Part shown: in pieces, positions 23,072 to 38,000 of the stretch
Layout: every line of letters starts with the position of its first letter
Numbering within the stretch: the stretch's first letter is position 1
Origin: Lepisosteus oculatus
Taxonomy: Eukaryota; Chordata; Actinopteri; Semionotiformes; Lepisosteidae
Assembly: GCF_040954835.1 (NCBI RefSeq)
Contig: NC_090700.1
Coordinates: forward strand, 27,011,501-27,075,500
DNA: 64,000 nt
Direction of reading: 5' to 3'
Notes under the pieces: model-generated
Databases searched by the model: none
Told to the model about the DNA's origin: nothing
What the model saw: the letters and a program-made list of their open reading frames with translations, nothing else
Program-made: the position numbers and the translations under genes

Positions 23072-26000
23072 GTACGATCGGATTTCTTTTGAATATGTAT
23101 TTAATACATATTATGCTTGCAATGGTATTATAACTATTAGGTAACCTAAGTAGCAACTTAACTCAGTCAAGTTTCTGCATTGCTGAATATGTAATTTCTG
23201 GTTCAGTACTGGCACAGCCAGTGGTTTCAGTACTTGGATCAAGTATCTATTCAGTCTAGACCAGAGATATCAAATTCAGTTCCTAAAGGGGCCTAGTGCC
23301 TTCTGTTTCTTGTTCAAATCACATTCTAAGTTATGTAATTAGTCTAAATATTTAATAAGCTGCATAATTGTAATACGTTTTTACCAAGCTCCAAAGCTAT
23401 CTACTGTATAGTTAAATGTACCTTTAATTAAATGAATTTCTTGTGAAGTTCAACTGTAAAAGACCTTAACGAAAGTCCTATATATGTCTATTAAGTTAGT
23501 TGTTTAATTGAATACTGAGGTTGGACTCAAAACTAGTACAGACAAGGCCATCCCAGAAATGGTTTTGGGATCACTGGTCTAGATTTGCTACAGAGAACAA
23601 GAGCAAACAAAAAAACTATTTCTAGTAATACAATATTTTGGATTTGTATTAGTGATACTGATTTAATTCAGTCTGTTTTCTTCTATTATCCTGTTGGATT
23701 GGTGTGGCATTTCTTTCAGTATTTCTTTTTGCTTTAGGAATAGATTAAAGACAACTTCTCAAAAAAAGGATTTTTAGTAAGTCAAAACAGTATTTGAAAC
23801 TCTTAAAAACTTTTCTTACATTAACTTCTCTACTTTATGGCATACAAGGTAGTTTCAGATTCCATTCACCATGCTGACGATCATGTGGATAAATCTGTAA
23901 GATGAAAACCATAATCAGAAGATGAGGATAGCGTACCTCTCATTGTGTGTTTAAATCACATTGTTTGTGGACAGCCTCTTAACGTGCTCAGTCAGCACCA
24001 TTCAAGTGAAGCTATTGCTGTTGATTGCTAGACCATATTTTATGAGTCATCCCACTTCAGTCCAGCTTCCTCAAGTTCAGGGAAGTGGTTAGTACATTGC
24101 TGTGTGAATAAATCTGTCACATGGATGATTTATGATAAAATGTGAAATGTACAATAAGGTGAAATTAAAGAAATCATATTACTTTTTGCTACAGTGCTGT
24201 GAAATCTTTGCATATACTGTTTTTTTCAAAAGGTGTGCAAGCCTTGCCTACAGTTAACACCATTCCAAATTCCTCTACAATACTGTGTAACTTTTGCATT
24301 CAATCCCTGTTCTCTTCGCTAAATCCAAGAGTGCTGCTTGTGTCCTCTTTTTTCCTGCTTTGCGGTGCGGTTCTTCTTTCTCATTTACTAGCAATTGAAG
24401 TTTCTCGACATCTAGCAGTTACTGATTGATACTCATGGATATTTTACATGCTGCAGATAATAGTGAGAAATTCTTTGGGAGACCAGCTTCAGCCTGTGTA
24501 ATTAATTATATCCTTGCCATCCTGCCCTCATTATGTGAGATCTCTACGGATAATCAAAGGGTTATTCATGACGACATTCGGATAAAGCTCAGCTGTCTTT
24601 GTTTGTCTTCCAGGGGTCTCCGTTACCTCAGCCGGCACTGCTCAGCGCGCTATGAAATGATAGGGGAGTTACTGAATAAGGAGGAGTATGACATTGCATT
24701 GCTGCAGGAGGTGGGTAGGAGGAAGAAGCCCCTTGAGCTGTTTACATGGTTAGAATTTGTCGAAGGTGGGACAGCTCTCTAAAAGCTTGCACCGTCCATA
24801 CCTCACTTGTAGCTGTCACCACCTGCTGCATACTTGTGACTGCGCTATGCAAACTGACTGGGCAGCTTTTGTAATTGGTTGCCATTTACATGTTGCTTTA
24901 TAAAGAAATAACTTTTGACAGAAGTGTGAAATGCACCAGAATTGCGGAAATTATATTTTCGTCCCAAGAGCTACAAGCTTTGCCATTCTTATTTGTATTG
25001 TTTCGTGTTACAGTGAATGTTATACATATACGCTTTCAGTTGTTACTAAAATATTGATATACAGAAGCTTCTTGCTAACAGGATCTGTTTATTAGCTGTA
25101 GTTTATTGTACCTTTGTTAGTTTAAAAGTGTGGTATTAAGTTAAAACAGACTTGTATTAAAGTGAATCTCTTGATGGAAGAGAAGGGGATGATTTAAGGA
25201 TACTCCCACAGCAATAAATTAATAAACCATTACTGTTAATATGTCAGGGTTATTTAGTTAATGACTAAGTTGGAAATGCTCACTTATCACAAAGTTAAAG
25301 TGTAGATTCAGCCATATTTAAATCTCAGTAAATGCACTGTGAAATGCCTGGATATCCAAAACGGAAGCTGATAAAAAAAAAATGACATTAATTCTGCTTT
25401 TCCAATCCTAGCTTCTGCTTTCTTATTTATTCAGTCACCATTTCATGTGCATATTCAACATTTTGTTTTTATCATTTGTGCTTTGACCATCCATGAACAG
25501 CACATCAGTGAGTAGCCATCATATAATATTAATAATCTGTACAGAAAATATGCCTTATTATTAATTTCTGTGAAAAGCTAAACTTATGTCAGTTATGTTG
25601 TCTTCTCAGTTATGATGATGCATTTCGGATCTGGTTTAAGTTTTGAGATTACTGAAATTTATAAGGGAATAAACATTGTAGGTAGCCATTTTTAGTCAAC
25701 TAAAAAGTTCCCCTTCTCTTCCTTTATGTATTTATGTAAATATCTAATACATAAGTCTTTATTGAGTGATATATTGATTTTTTTTGTTGTGCACCTAGCT
25801 CAACAATATGAATTATAAAGGCAGAAGAACGGAAATTGTCTGAAGATGTAAATTTTATAGCACCTTATAGCTGCTCTCTCTGTATGATTTACTGAGTGTA
25901 AATCAATATCAACATTTAGTCTGTCTAGGATCTTGTTCTACAAGTGTACCAGTAATTATAATCTTATGTAGAATTTTATTATTGAAGAATGAGAAAAAAG

Positions 26001-29000
26001 GCTAAATTTTGCCAACTCCCTTTTCAGTATCTGAATGATGCCACGTGTTTAAACAGGAGAATGTTCTAAACCCACTAGAGATGGATTGTGTATTTAGATG
26101 TTAAGAACCGTTAACTTGGAATTTCTCTGTTTTCTTAGGTCTGGAGTGAGAAAGACTATATGTTCCTGAAAAAGAAACTAACATGTAGCAATCCCCACTC
26201 CCATTACTTCAAAAGGTGAATGAAAGCTTTCCCACTTACACCAGCACTGTTTACTCTATTTTGTAACCTTTCTTCTTCACCTGTTTTTGTTGTCTTTACA
26301 CAAAACTGTCATTTAGATACAACATATTGGTTCTTCTTAAAGTCTGCATTCCGGAGCACTGTAATTCTCCTCTTGTATTTACACCTCATACCTGTATTAT
26401 AGTGAAGTCTGATATTTTTTTATGATTTGAAGTGTGAGGTGAACTATGACAGAAGTGTTACCAGCTACAAGCCTGATCTTGTCAATCTTAGAAGTTGGGC
26501 AACACTCTAGTTAGTATTGGGATGGGAGAACTCTATGAAAGACCAGGTTGCTACAGGAAGTGGCATTATTGGACCAGTTGGTGGTCTCTACCCTCCTGGA
26601 CGAATTTCCAAAAAAGGAGACATCGTGTTGTAGAAGTTGCCATCCATTGGAAGAGCCATTAAACCTGGTCCTGAGTACAGTCACTAGTACAGCCAGCAGC
26701 CATATCACCCTGCAACTCACAACTGGCAACCCACTGAAGCTAAGCAGGTGTGAGCCTAGTTAGTACCTGGATAGGAGACCTTCTGGGGACACTATACTGT
26801 AAACAGGCACCGTCCTTCGGATGAGATGTAAAACCGAGGTCCTGACTCTCTGTGGTCATTAAAAATCCCAGGGTGTTTCTCTAAAAGAGTAGGGGTGTAA
26901 CCCCAGCGTCCTGGCCAAATTTCCCATTGCCCCTTACCAATCATGGCCTCCTAATAATCCCCATCTATGAATTGGCTTCATTACTCTGCTCTCCTCCCCA
27001 CTGATAGCTGATGTGTGGTGAGCGTTCTGGCGCACTATGGCTGCCGTCGCATCATCCAGGTGGATACTGCACATTGGTGGTGGTGGAGGGGAGTCCCCAT
27101 TACCTCTAATGCGCTTTGAGTAGAGTGTCCAGAAAAGCACTTTATAAGTGAAAGCAATTATTATTATTATTATTTTATTATTATTACTACTACCAGGGCA
27201 TTGTCCATAAAATTAGAGGTCTTATCCCTGATATCCTGGAGGGTAGCCCTTGTACTGGGCTACCCAAAGCTCCTTCTTAATTCAATAAGAACACTATAAT
27301 TCAATACTTTAAATAAGTAATCTGCTACAACGTCCACATGGACAAATAAACACCTCTAGACTGTAACTACAGTAGCAGTAACTACAGTAAATAACCTGGA
27401 GTTGTTCACTTCTGAGTGTTTTTCATTCAATTGTATTGTGCATCACCACAGATGCAATAGAAAGCCACAGTTGGAGTGTATGTCCACTAGATGGCGAAAT
27501 GTACCCGTTATTTCATAATCGGTGATTATGAAATTCAGAATTACAGCCCAGGCTTTATTTTTAAATATGTTTATTGAATTTATACAACTGAAAAAGTTGT
27601 TAAAGGATTTCGAAATTCTTACTTGCTGAATATTAGGTTTTGTATTGCTTTTCATTGATAGTGGTTGTTTCAGCTAAGTCTAATTTTCTCAGCTTGCTCT
27701 AGAAAGCTTCGTGTTATTAGTGTGCTTTGTACTCGCACAAATTTCTCAATTTCCAGTCCTCTAAATTTGCACATTTCTGGTTTTACTTGCCTTAAAATAT
27801 ATGTGTACCACTTCTTAATTTAGGACATATAAGTTCTCAATTTAACACGCTTGCGTGCGGCCAATAACAGTCTCTTGATGAAGGTACTCTGTGTATCCCC
27901 TGCCACGCTCCAGGATTATAATTGCTTTGCTTGGGTGACACATATGCTCCTGCACAGTCTTTGTCCCGGTGTCCCTCCAGCCACCAACTGTCTCCATTTC
28001 CACAGTTCACACTTATATAAAATATCTTTGTCTTAGTTTGTACATTGTTCATATGGTGTAAAATCAATAAAAACCCAAAATAAAGTAAGCTACAGTTGAC
28101 TTAAAATCAAAGCTCACTGCAAAGAATTTGTAAATAAAACTTAATTCAACATTTTTTTTAACAATGACAATTGTCAAGCATTTCATTCAAAAATTAAAAT
28201 TATTATAAATAATTATGCAATTAATCAGCTAAAAATGCTTTAAAAACTTTAAGTGGTTTTTAAAAGGCTCTCTGAGTAAGAGGGCTAAAGATAGCTGTGC
28301 AGTCTAAATGCACCTTTGGGCAGACAACTCCACCCATTTTACATGAAATTGTTAAAAATGAACAAACATTCGTTGTAAAACAGCTACAGTATATACATTT
28401 TATATGAATAAATGTGTACTGCATACACAGTCTATACACTACACCTGCAATTGTAACTACTGATGTTTTATATGGAAATTGTAAATGGTTTACTTCACTT
28501 GATTAATTTAGATGGTTTGAAAATGCATGGAAACATTTTAAAATTTATTTGTGAAAACTTTAATTTGTTAATTAACTGTAGTTAAATTTTGTCGAAACAC
28601 ATACTACCAGAATCTGTTAGACTACAGGATACAAAGGGCTAAACGGTCTTTTTTCATTCCATACTGTTCTTATGTTGTTAGACCTATACATTTGAGGATC
28701 ACACAGTGCAGGTTACAGTTTGGAGGGGGAGTCTTACAGGGAAAAAAATAAGGCCTAACACCCATGTTGGTTCTTTACTTTTAGAGATGTTTGTAAGAAG
28801 ATACTTTCAACACAATATGTTGAGTTCATTACACTTTAGAACTGCTGTGACTGAACAAGGCTCAGCATGCTTGTCATAGCAAGGGTGCACCTTGGTTATT
28901 TTGAGAAACTAGAAGTAACTGGAGCCTGTGCAAGCCAAGGATTATTTATCCATGCCCAAAGCCTTCCTCATGGAGGAAAAACCCACTACAAATCCTTCAG

Positions 29001-32000
29001 GAAGATAACAGGTTTTTTTAAAATATTTTAAAGACCTTCATCCAAATGTGTACAGAGACATTGTGTACCAGTGTTAAATCGAGGATTTAATGTTGCATAT
29101 GCTGTTGATTGACGGCAATCTAATGTTTCCAAAGCACATTATTGGTTCTCAGGGGTGAGTACCATTGAGTCATTAAGTAATGATTAAAAAGATCATTAAA
29201 AGACATTTTTCTAGTCTCACTACAACTTTTTCTACTCACCCAACATTCCCATAAATACACAAGTAATAGGTTTATTCCATGCTGAAAAGAGAAGAAAGAA
29301 AACACGGCTCCATGGCCGAAACGTTGTGTTTTCTTTCTTCTCTTTTCAGCATGAAATAAACCTATTACTTGTTCCTTTGCAGACTACGCATGCTGATGCA
29401 GCTACCCACCTGAACTAATTCCCATAAATACTGTATAAATATTAAATACAGCATATTTGTTTCAGAATAATTCAAAGCTTCATAAAGCAGGGCTAACAAT
29501 ATTCAGCGAGGTCATAAAAAAGGTTCTATTCTCTTTTTAAAAAATCACTAATTATTACTGTAAATCTATATACGGAATAGGAAACTTAATGAATAACTCA
29601 AATGCAATTTTATGACTTAATTTTACTCACCCCTAAGAACCAATAATTTGCTTTGGAAACATTAGATTTATGTAAAAAAAATGTTTCCTCAGAGTTCATT
29701 TCAGTCTCAGACATACTGCTACTAATAGTGACAACTGTTGCTGAAGTATTATGGTTTTTAGGGTACCATATACATATTCTGTAAGTGGCTGACTAGCCAT
29801 AAGTCATGTGAAATATTATAGCATATACAACATACTCTAGGAGCTTTTTTAACCTAATACTGCTGAATCCGGAAAGTGTTTAAAAGCAGTGTTACTTTAT
29901 CTCGGGTTAAAAAAGAAATGGTTTGCTCATGTACCGTGGAAGGACACAGTTTTAGTGTCAGAGTAAAGCAAGGTGAAGAAGAGACCAAACTGAAAGTGGG
30001 ATTCAATGTCATTGACAGGCTGGGTATAAATAGTAAAGATTCCCAGGCTCCTCTTATCTAGCAGCCTGCTCCCCTATTAATTGCAGGGCTGTCAAAGAGG
30101 CCTGCCCACTTTCCCAGCTGTGCCAGTCAGAAGCCCAGAATAATTACAACCACATACATATGCCACAGATGGTACTAATCACATGTGCCATAGGTAGGAC
30201 CTAGAGTTTATCCTACCCACATGACCTTTAGTGCTCCTAATTTGTAATTTAGGCATTAGGCTTAGAAGTTAGGCAGTTTAATCTCAGAAATTGTTAGGTA
30301 AATAGCACAGGATCTGTGATGCAGTGCAGTACTAAATGTATGTTTATCAATTAATTAATTTACGTAAGTAAAGAAACATATGAACACACACATACAAATT
30401 ACATCAAGAAGAAATTAATTGGATGTATGAATATGTTCAAAAATATCCACCTGATTGAAGCAGGTAACTTAATTTGTGTAACCTGTAATTTATCATTGAA
30501 CCATACTTAAAAGATAACATGAGGCTGACATGTAAAATGAAGCAAAAAAACAAATGCACTAAATGAAAGACAGAAACAGAGAGGGAGCTCTTTGTAGAAA
30601 AATACAAAGCTAAAGAGCACTTGGAAATCTGACAGGCTGTAATTTATGATTTGACAGAGACATTGCACTAAAATTTGCCTGAACACAATGATCATTCCAG
30701 GATTCTGTATGTGCATTTCTCTTCAAACATGATAAACCGGAGGGCCTTTCCAACAGCAAGTCAGCTAATACAGGAATATTTACTGCAAGCTACAGATTTT
30801 CATGAAAACAAAGACATTATCAAAACATCAGACAGCGTATCCATAGCTTTTGGTGAATCTACAGATGTTAAAAATAACTGTTTTGCTCATGTTGTGTGCT
30901 TTACAAGGACAATAATGTACCAGTGGACTAACTGTTATTCTAACAGAAACAGTTTCTCTGCAAAAGCATGCATGCAGTTGGTTACAGATTACAGTAGCAC
31001 AGGGCATTGTGGAATGTTTAAAGACATTTGACCTTGATTTAAAAAATGTGACTGAGTGTGTCTCAATGCCAATAACCATCTAAGGCTAATTATATAATCA
31101 AGGCATCAATGGACAATTCATTGACATGCTTTACATCTTGTTTTCAAATTTAGTATGTGACAAGTAATGCCCATATTGTAGCCCTTGTGAGTAACACACT
31201 GTATGGACAAGTAAGATCCTAAAAGCAAACATGCTTGTTTTAAACATCACATGACATTAAATATATATTTTAGAGAGCATCTTAGAGACAGAAAGACTGT
31301 ACCTTACCTATTAAGCTGCTTTCTGAGACCTGTATAACATGATGGGGCTATTGGTGTCCTGCTGCAGAATAATTCCATAAATCTGACAAAAGTCATATGT
31401 TGTGTGTTAAGAATTATCTATTGCCCCAATTGCTTTTTTTATTTTCTGAAATGTTCTGTTCAGGAACAAAGCCAGGAACTCTAAACCTGTTTATAATAAT
31501 ACTCAAATAATACTACATCTCTGCTTATTTTAACAAATTATATACATTTATACTTGCCGAGATTCATCAAAGAAATATATTTATGTTGGAAAATTAAACA
31601 AAACTGGGAAATGAAAAAAAGTATCGAGGAGCAAATACAGTAAACAATGCAGTTCAGTGAAAGAAAGTATTTATTGTTGCATTTTTCTGTAAAATGGAAT
31701 TGTCTTTCCCATTCTTCTTTTGTGGATCTGTGTTTCAGGGACGAAAAAAATAAAATACAGCATACATGCAATTGACTATGGGTGACAATATCATTTAACT
31801 GTTTGCTTTAAGCTTGGAAATATTTTTTCAAATAATTAACCTACATTCATTACACTGCCATTTTCTTTTTCATAGTATTTGTATTTGTCCACAAAGCTAC
31901 AATAGAAATGGGAGCATATTTGTATTCAACCTGCACACTTATTTTGTGTTGAATATCCTGAAAGTTGTGAGCTGATAAAAATATAAAGGATCATTAGGAA

Positions 32001-35000
32001 CCTGTCTTAATTATGTTTAATTAAGAACTATACATAGTGTACTTGGCTGTTAATTTGAAGTATTATGAGCTGATTAATCCAATATTTGTCAGTGTGGATC
32101 TTTTGCATTTAATGTGTTATTTTTCAGAAACTTCATGGTAAGTTTTAGCAAACTGTGCTTATTGTGGGATCTGCAGTGTGTAGGCATTGTGTCAGTGATC
32201 AGTATTTCTTTATCTGAAATATTCTTATAGGTATGGAGGACACAGCTTACATGTACATCTTAACAAGCTTACTGTATTAGACCCTGCATTTTCTTACTAA
32301 CAGGCTAAAGTGAGGGTTTGGGTAAAAGCCAGCATTTCTTTGAACCTTTTAATCAGTGGTTGTATTTAATGACAAAACTGTAAGAATCCACCTTTCCCAA
32401 CCGTTAAATTTTCACTAACAGGTTTATGCTAAAAATTACCAATAAATGTCAGTTTCAGATCTACTCTCATGTAAAAGACAAATCAATAATAACACACATG
32501 ATATGACTAAATGTTGAAAATGTTTAGTTTTATGGGATTGTAACTGTCATTTGTCCTTGTAATTAGGTTGATATCATCCAGACAAATAATTTAATGAATC
32601 GATTAGATTATTTGGGTAGGTAGAACCTTGATGCTTATACAAACATCTGTGGTTTCAGGAGTGTATTACAAAATTAAAATAACAAAAAAATAACACAGCC
32701 ATGGTAATAATGACGCAGTTAATGGGTTTTTTTTTTAATTGTATACATAAGGAACTCTGGTATTCTGGCACTCTGTTGTGGTATTGCATACTGCAATAGT
32801 GCCAGACAACCATCAGAACACACTCTTAGAAAAACTTCTAGATTGCTTTCTTTCAATCGGTACTGGAGTGAAGTAAAGAATAATATTGTGTAACTGTCAT
32901 CTGAGAAATCCATGTTTTCGTGCAGGAACAGCAATAATAATTGATTGGTTCGTTTTTATTTCAGTGGAGTAATAGGAAGTGGGCTTGCTGTGTTCTCCAG
33001 GCATAAAATCCATGACACATTTCTCTACCGCTATTCTTTGAATGGTTATCCCTACATGGTGAGTTTTTGCGAATATTTTACCAAGTCAAGAAACTTATTT
33101 TTTCATAATTTTATTTTTTCTTATAATGCTTCCCATTTTGGTATCGATTCTTAATCGCATGTCTCCTCAACTCTTGTAATAGTGTGAAAGAGGGGAAACC
33201 TGTGTATCTCTCATCTCACTCGCATCATTTTTTTTTTCAATCTGCAAGCTAGTAGCATCACTGGCAGAGTTAAAACACTAAAATACACTAAACAAATGTT
33301 GGCAGAAGCTGTGATGCAGCTTCTTGTGAACACTAAATATTTAAAGTGGCAGACCATTGTAGTTCTGTGACATTGTGAAGATATCTGCAGCATCTTTGGA
33401 GGTAACCCACTGAGATTTGTGATCAGGTTTGTGCTGCTTCTTGGGGAAAAATACTCACCAATTGCCCAATTTTGAACCTGCCACCTCTGGACTATTCAAT
33501 TAAACTCAAGCTTTATTGTCCCCTAGGGTAAAAAAAAAAGTTGGGCACAGTCAAACACAACACTGACAAATAAACATCACGAAAAGGGAAGAGAATACAG
33601 TAGTGTTACAGGAGATAAGAAACAAGAGACCAGGTAGTTACTTTGCATTGTTTAAGAGTGTAATTACAGTGGGAATGAAAGATTTCCTGAGTCTGTTGGT
33701 TTTACACCTGGGGGCACAGAGGTGTCTCCCAGATGGGAGAAGTGTGAATTCACTGTGGAAGGGGTGGGCACACACTCCATGATGCTTTTGGCTTTCTTTG
33801 TCTCCCTCTGTAAAGGATACTTAGGTTGATTTAATTATTCCCAATTATTTTGCCACTTATATTCACTAATTTACCCAGCCTATTACAATTACTGGTACTT
33901 CTGTTGCCAAACCAGCAATTGAAGCAGTGTGTTAAGACACTTTCAGTGAATGATTTTTAGGAAAGTGTAAGAATAGTTTTATCTACCTTAAAGTAGCTGA
34001 GTTTCCTAAGAAAGAAGAGTCTCTGTTGGCCTTTTTTATTGTGTCACAACATTTGTCCCATTTTGTCCCATTTTAGGTATCAATGACCAGTCCCAAGTAC
34101 TTATAGTCATCGACAATTTCAACAGGCTGACCATCAATTATAGTTGGTTGAGGGGGTGTGGTATTTTTAATAAAATCAATAACCAGTTCCTCTGTTTTTG
34201 AAACGCTTAACTTTAGGGAGAACTCATTGCACCAGTTAGTAAAATCATTTAAAATGTGTCCTTTAATAAACTGACCAGGGCTGTGTCATCAGCAAACTTA
34301 ATGAGATGTCTGTCGGTTTGTTTGCTTGTGCAATCATTAGTGTACAAAATGTCCAGCAGAGGGGACAAGACACAGCCGTGTGGTGATCCAATTGATGTGT
34401 AGATAATGTAGCACTTCCCCAATTTAACTTGTTAGTTAGGAGGTCTGGTTCTCACCTTATCAAGTTACCATTCAGATTGAAGTGCTTTGAGAGTTTCTGT
34501 GCAAGCAACAGTGGTTGTATTGTATTGAAAGCGGAGGAGAAGTCAACAAATAAAATCCTTACAAAGGTCCCAGGTTGGTCCAGATGTTGATAGACCAGAT
34601 ATAACAATGTGTGAATTGCACGGTCTACTTCCCTCCTTTCCCTGCAGGAGGTCATTGAGGGCTTGTATGCTCTTTGTGATGTGTTGCTTCACTATTCTCT
34701 CAAGACTTTTCACTGGGAGAGATATGAGAGCAACTGGCCTGTAGCTGTTAAGGCCACTAGGCTTGGCAGTTTTAGGAATAGGAATTTTATATTGGGGAAA
34801 TTATATTGGAAATCTTTACTGCATTCGCTTTAGGGTTGATATAGACAAGTGTAATAAAAAGCTGTGGAAATTCTCAAGGGAGATAGAAGGGGCGCAGAGA
34901 AACACTGAGCAGTTCAATGTCAGGCGTGCACACTCTCTCCTGGACAGTAATGTTCTGGCACCAGCGATTGTTTATCATCAAGCAGTGATTTTCCGTGATT

Positions 35001-38000
35001 TTTACCTGTGCTTTCAGGATCTCTGTCCAGCCGGTGTAGAGAAAACCCCTCGGGCTTGATAACATCATCCTTCATGGTCTCATCCAGCCAAGTTTCCGTA
35101 AAAGCTAGAATGCAGGCATCCTGAAACCCGTGCAGGAACTGCACGCAGGCATGCAGTTCATCTAGGTTACTCCTCAATGAGCGCACGTTCAATAGGATGA
35201 CGGTGGGCAGCAGGAGCTTATTCCTCCTCCGCCGGAGCCTCTGTCGCAGATGACCCACTTTGACACCCTACACTTTGATCTGGCACTTTTACTGCTTTAA
35301 TTATTGTAGGACATTAGAATAGATATTGGAATATTAGTAAAGTTTAAGAATCAGGTATTAGAAAAGTTAGACGTTTCAAATCTTGGTAAACTTAACAATG
35401 CGCAAATTATATTTTTAGAATCTAGCAGCTGATCAGTGTCTTCCATTTACTTCCTTTTGTTTGTCACCTGACATTACCATCTCAACATGATTTCCAGTAT
35501 ATTTAAGACTGGTTTGCCTAAACCTTGCAACAGGACAATCACTTTGATTAGTGATTTGTACAAGGTTAGTGATTTGTTCATGTCATTCCTGGACTTTTCC
35601 TTACCAACATCAAATAGACTTGTTCAAATTTGAAAAACCCGATCAAATATGAAACCCCACCTGAATCATTTTAAAGCACATATTACCATCTTCATTTGTG
35701 ATGAATTGTTGACCATCCAGATATTTTTGTAGTAGCTGAAAGAAGTTTTTTATAGTTTTTGTAGTGGAATAGGTAGTATGTGTACAGGTACTATCCTCTA
35801 ATAGAACCTCTCCTATAGTCAGTAATACAGATGTTTTCTAGCAGAATGTTCATCTTGAAATTTTTGGTAGGAGGGATTGTGTCCATCATCTGCATACTAG
35901 ATTGTTTAGGTTAATGAATATCGATTTGATTTGATAGTGCATTTAAAGAATTATTGACTTTCACATTCGAAATGGGAGCTCAACTTGAGAGTACATGATC
36001 ACACAACTGAATGTGCTCAAGAAGACTGACTTGTTGCCTACCCTGCATACATTTTGATATTCAGATGATGGTGAACAACTTTACATATCTAAGCAAGGAT
36101 AGTCAACTTATGTAAAGTTCCTTTTGTTTTTTGTATATAATGGTTAAAATATATAATATCATGGCTATGTTTTACTAACCTTTTAAAGGGACCTCATAAT
36201 CTTAAACAGATACTTGCAGTTGCAGGTTCTGCTTTTATTAAGTGTATGGACAGACATGGTTCACAGAGGGTTAAGAGTAGAAACAGTATCTAAGTGTCTG
36301 CATCAACAGTGTGGTTACAGAGGTTGATCCACACTCCAGCAACTCTGTTTAAAGAAGGGCCACCTGTTTTCCGTCTTGCTTCTTGGCCAATTCACTTTGA
36401 TCATGTTCCCTGGGTTCAAATGTTCAATTCCTTTCAATACTATGAATATATTAATTTTTTATCTGTGTTTTGTTTTTAAAAGATTCATTTCTCCTTAGTC
36501 TTAGTCTTTCTATTCAGTGTTCATTTGTTTTAAAAGGTTTATGTTAAAGTATGAGTTGTCTGTTAATCATCTTTTCATCTGTCAGGCACACCATGGTGAT
36601 TGGTTTGGGGGGAAGGCTGTGGGAATGGTCATCTTAAACATCTGTGGAATGACTATCCATGTCTACGTGACACATGTGAGTCAGAGCATATGTTGTCTGC
36701 CTGTCAGTCTTTAAAGGTCCATTATCAAGGTTATCAATCTATACATTTATTCAAAAGTGTAGCATTTTTGAGAATTTAGATATATTTTTTTTCTTTCCCT
36801 TCAGGTTTTGCTAACAGAATTAGCTGTGATATGCTGTCAAGAGAGTGTTATAATAGAGTTCAGTGGCAAGTCTCAGTAACCTGCATTCTGCAGCATTAGT
36901 GAATTGTTACATGTGTAACAGTGTAAATTCTGCCTGGATACAGCCCATGTTTTAATGTGATCTACAGTTCTCTCTGTTGTTGACATGAACACATTTATCT
37001 AGTCACTGTCTGGTCTGTATACCGTTAATGATTTTTTTATAAATGAAAATAAAGCATAAGTTATGTTATATGAATTAAGACACAAAGGCAGGTGTTTTGA
37101 CATAAAATAATAGTGATTCTGGATATCCTGATGGATGTGGCAGACGTTAAATTAATAGTTTAATTGATATTTTACAATTTGATAAGTAAACTGTAGGTTA
37201 TTGTGTTAAAACTTTGTTTTATGTTGCATGTATAGTATAAAGAATGTGTGATTGGTAGGGGGAGGCTCAGTTCTTTGAAGATCACCTGATTGGCTTACTT
37301 GAAACATTGTGCTAGAGAGCAATACACTTGACTTACTTTGTGTGTTGCCCTATCAGATATATTGTGCCTGAGCAGACAGGAATTACAGAAAATGAATGAA
37401 TCTGATACACATTACATTGGGGAAATTAATAATTACACAGTAGCGATCTCTGATTGTGTTTATTTTAAATATAACTGTTTTACCGGGCTTTTGCCCTGCA
37501 TGTATGTCCATCCTATTATATAGATATTAAATGTGTTTAAATCTCATGTACTCAGCATCAAGTTTATCAGTAGTTGAAAGTACCATACTGTAAATTGCCC
37601 CATATTTAAGATGGTACAACATTATATCATGTCACTGTATTAATTTAATTTAATGGTTTCTGTTTGCATGGTTATCCTTTTAACTAAAACCAACACTAAA
37701 CAGGATTACTGTATTCATTATCATCTAATTACTTTTAAAACTGGGTTTTAAGATTCATAGATAATTAATGTGTTTGAAAGGGAAATTTAAAAGGGCAAAT
37801 GACCTTATACTGAAATGTAGACTGTGCTCAGACTTGTGATGGCATGTAACAAAGTTTTAGGTATGGAAGGAGAACTTTTATTATAATTTTTTAATGTTTT
37901 ATGAATAAATGATAAGTGAATTGCATTTATAGAGCTATAGCTTTTTCATATAAAGATTTAGGTTTAAAGTTTTTACGTAAACATTTAAATGATTATTGGA

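Noticed and set aside
24426..24782. 118-codon open frame covering smpd2 exon 2
   Set aside because: Only 24614-24710 is conserved; the rest is intron read in frame on both sides of good splice sites.
29300..29332. Second hammerhead ribozyme in the palindromic copy
   Set aside because: GAAACGTTGTG and stem II are present, but the CTGAAGA half is missing, replaced by the inverted arm.
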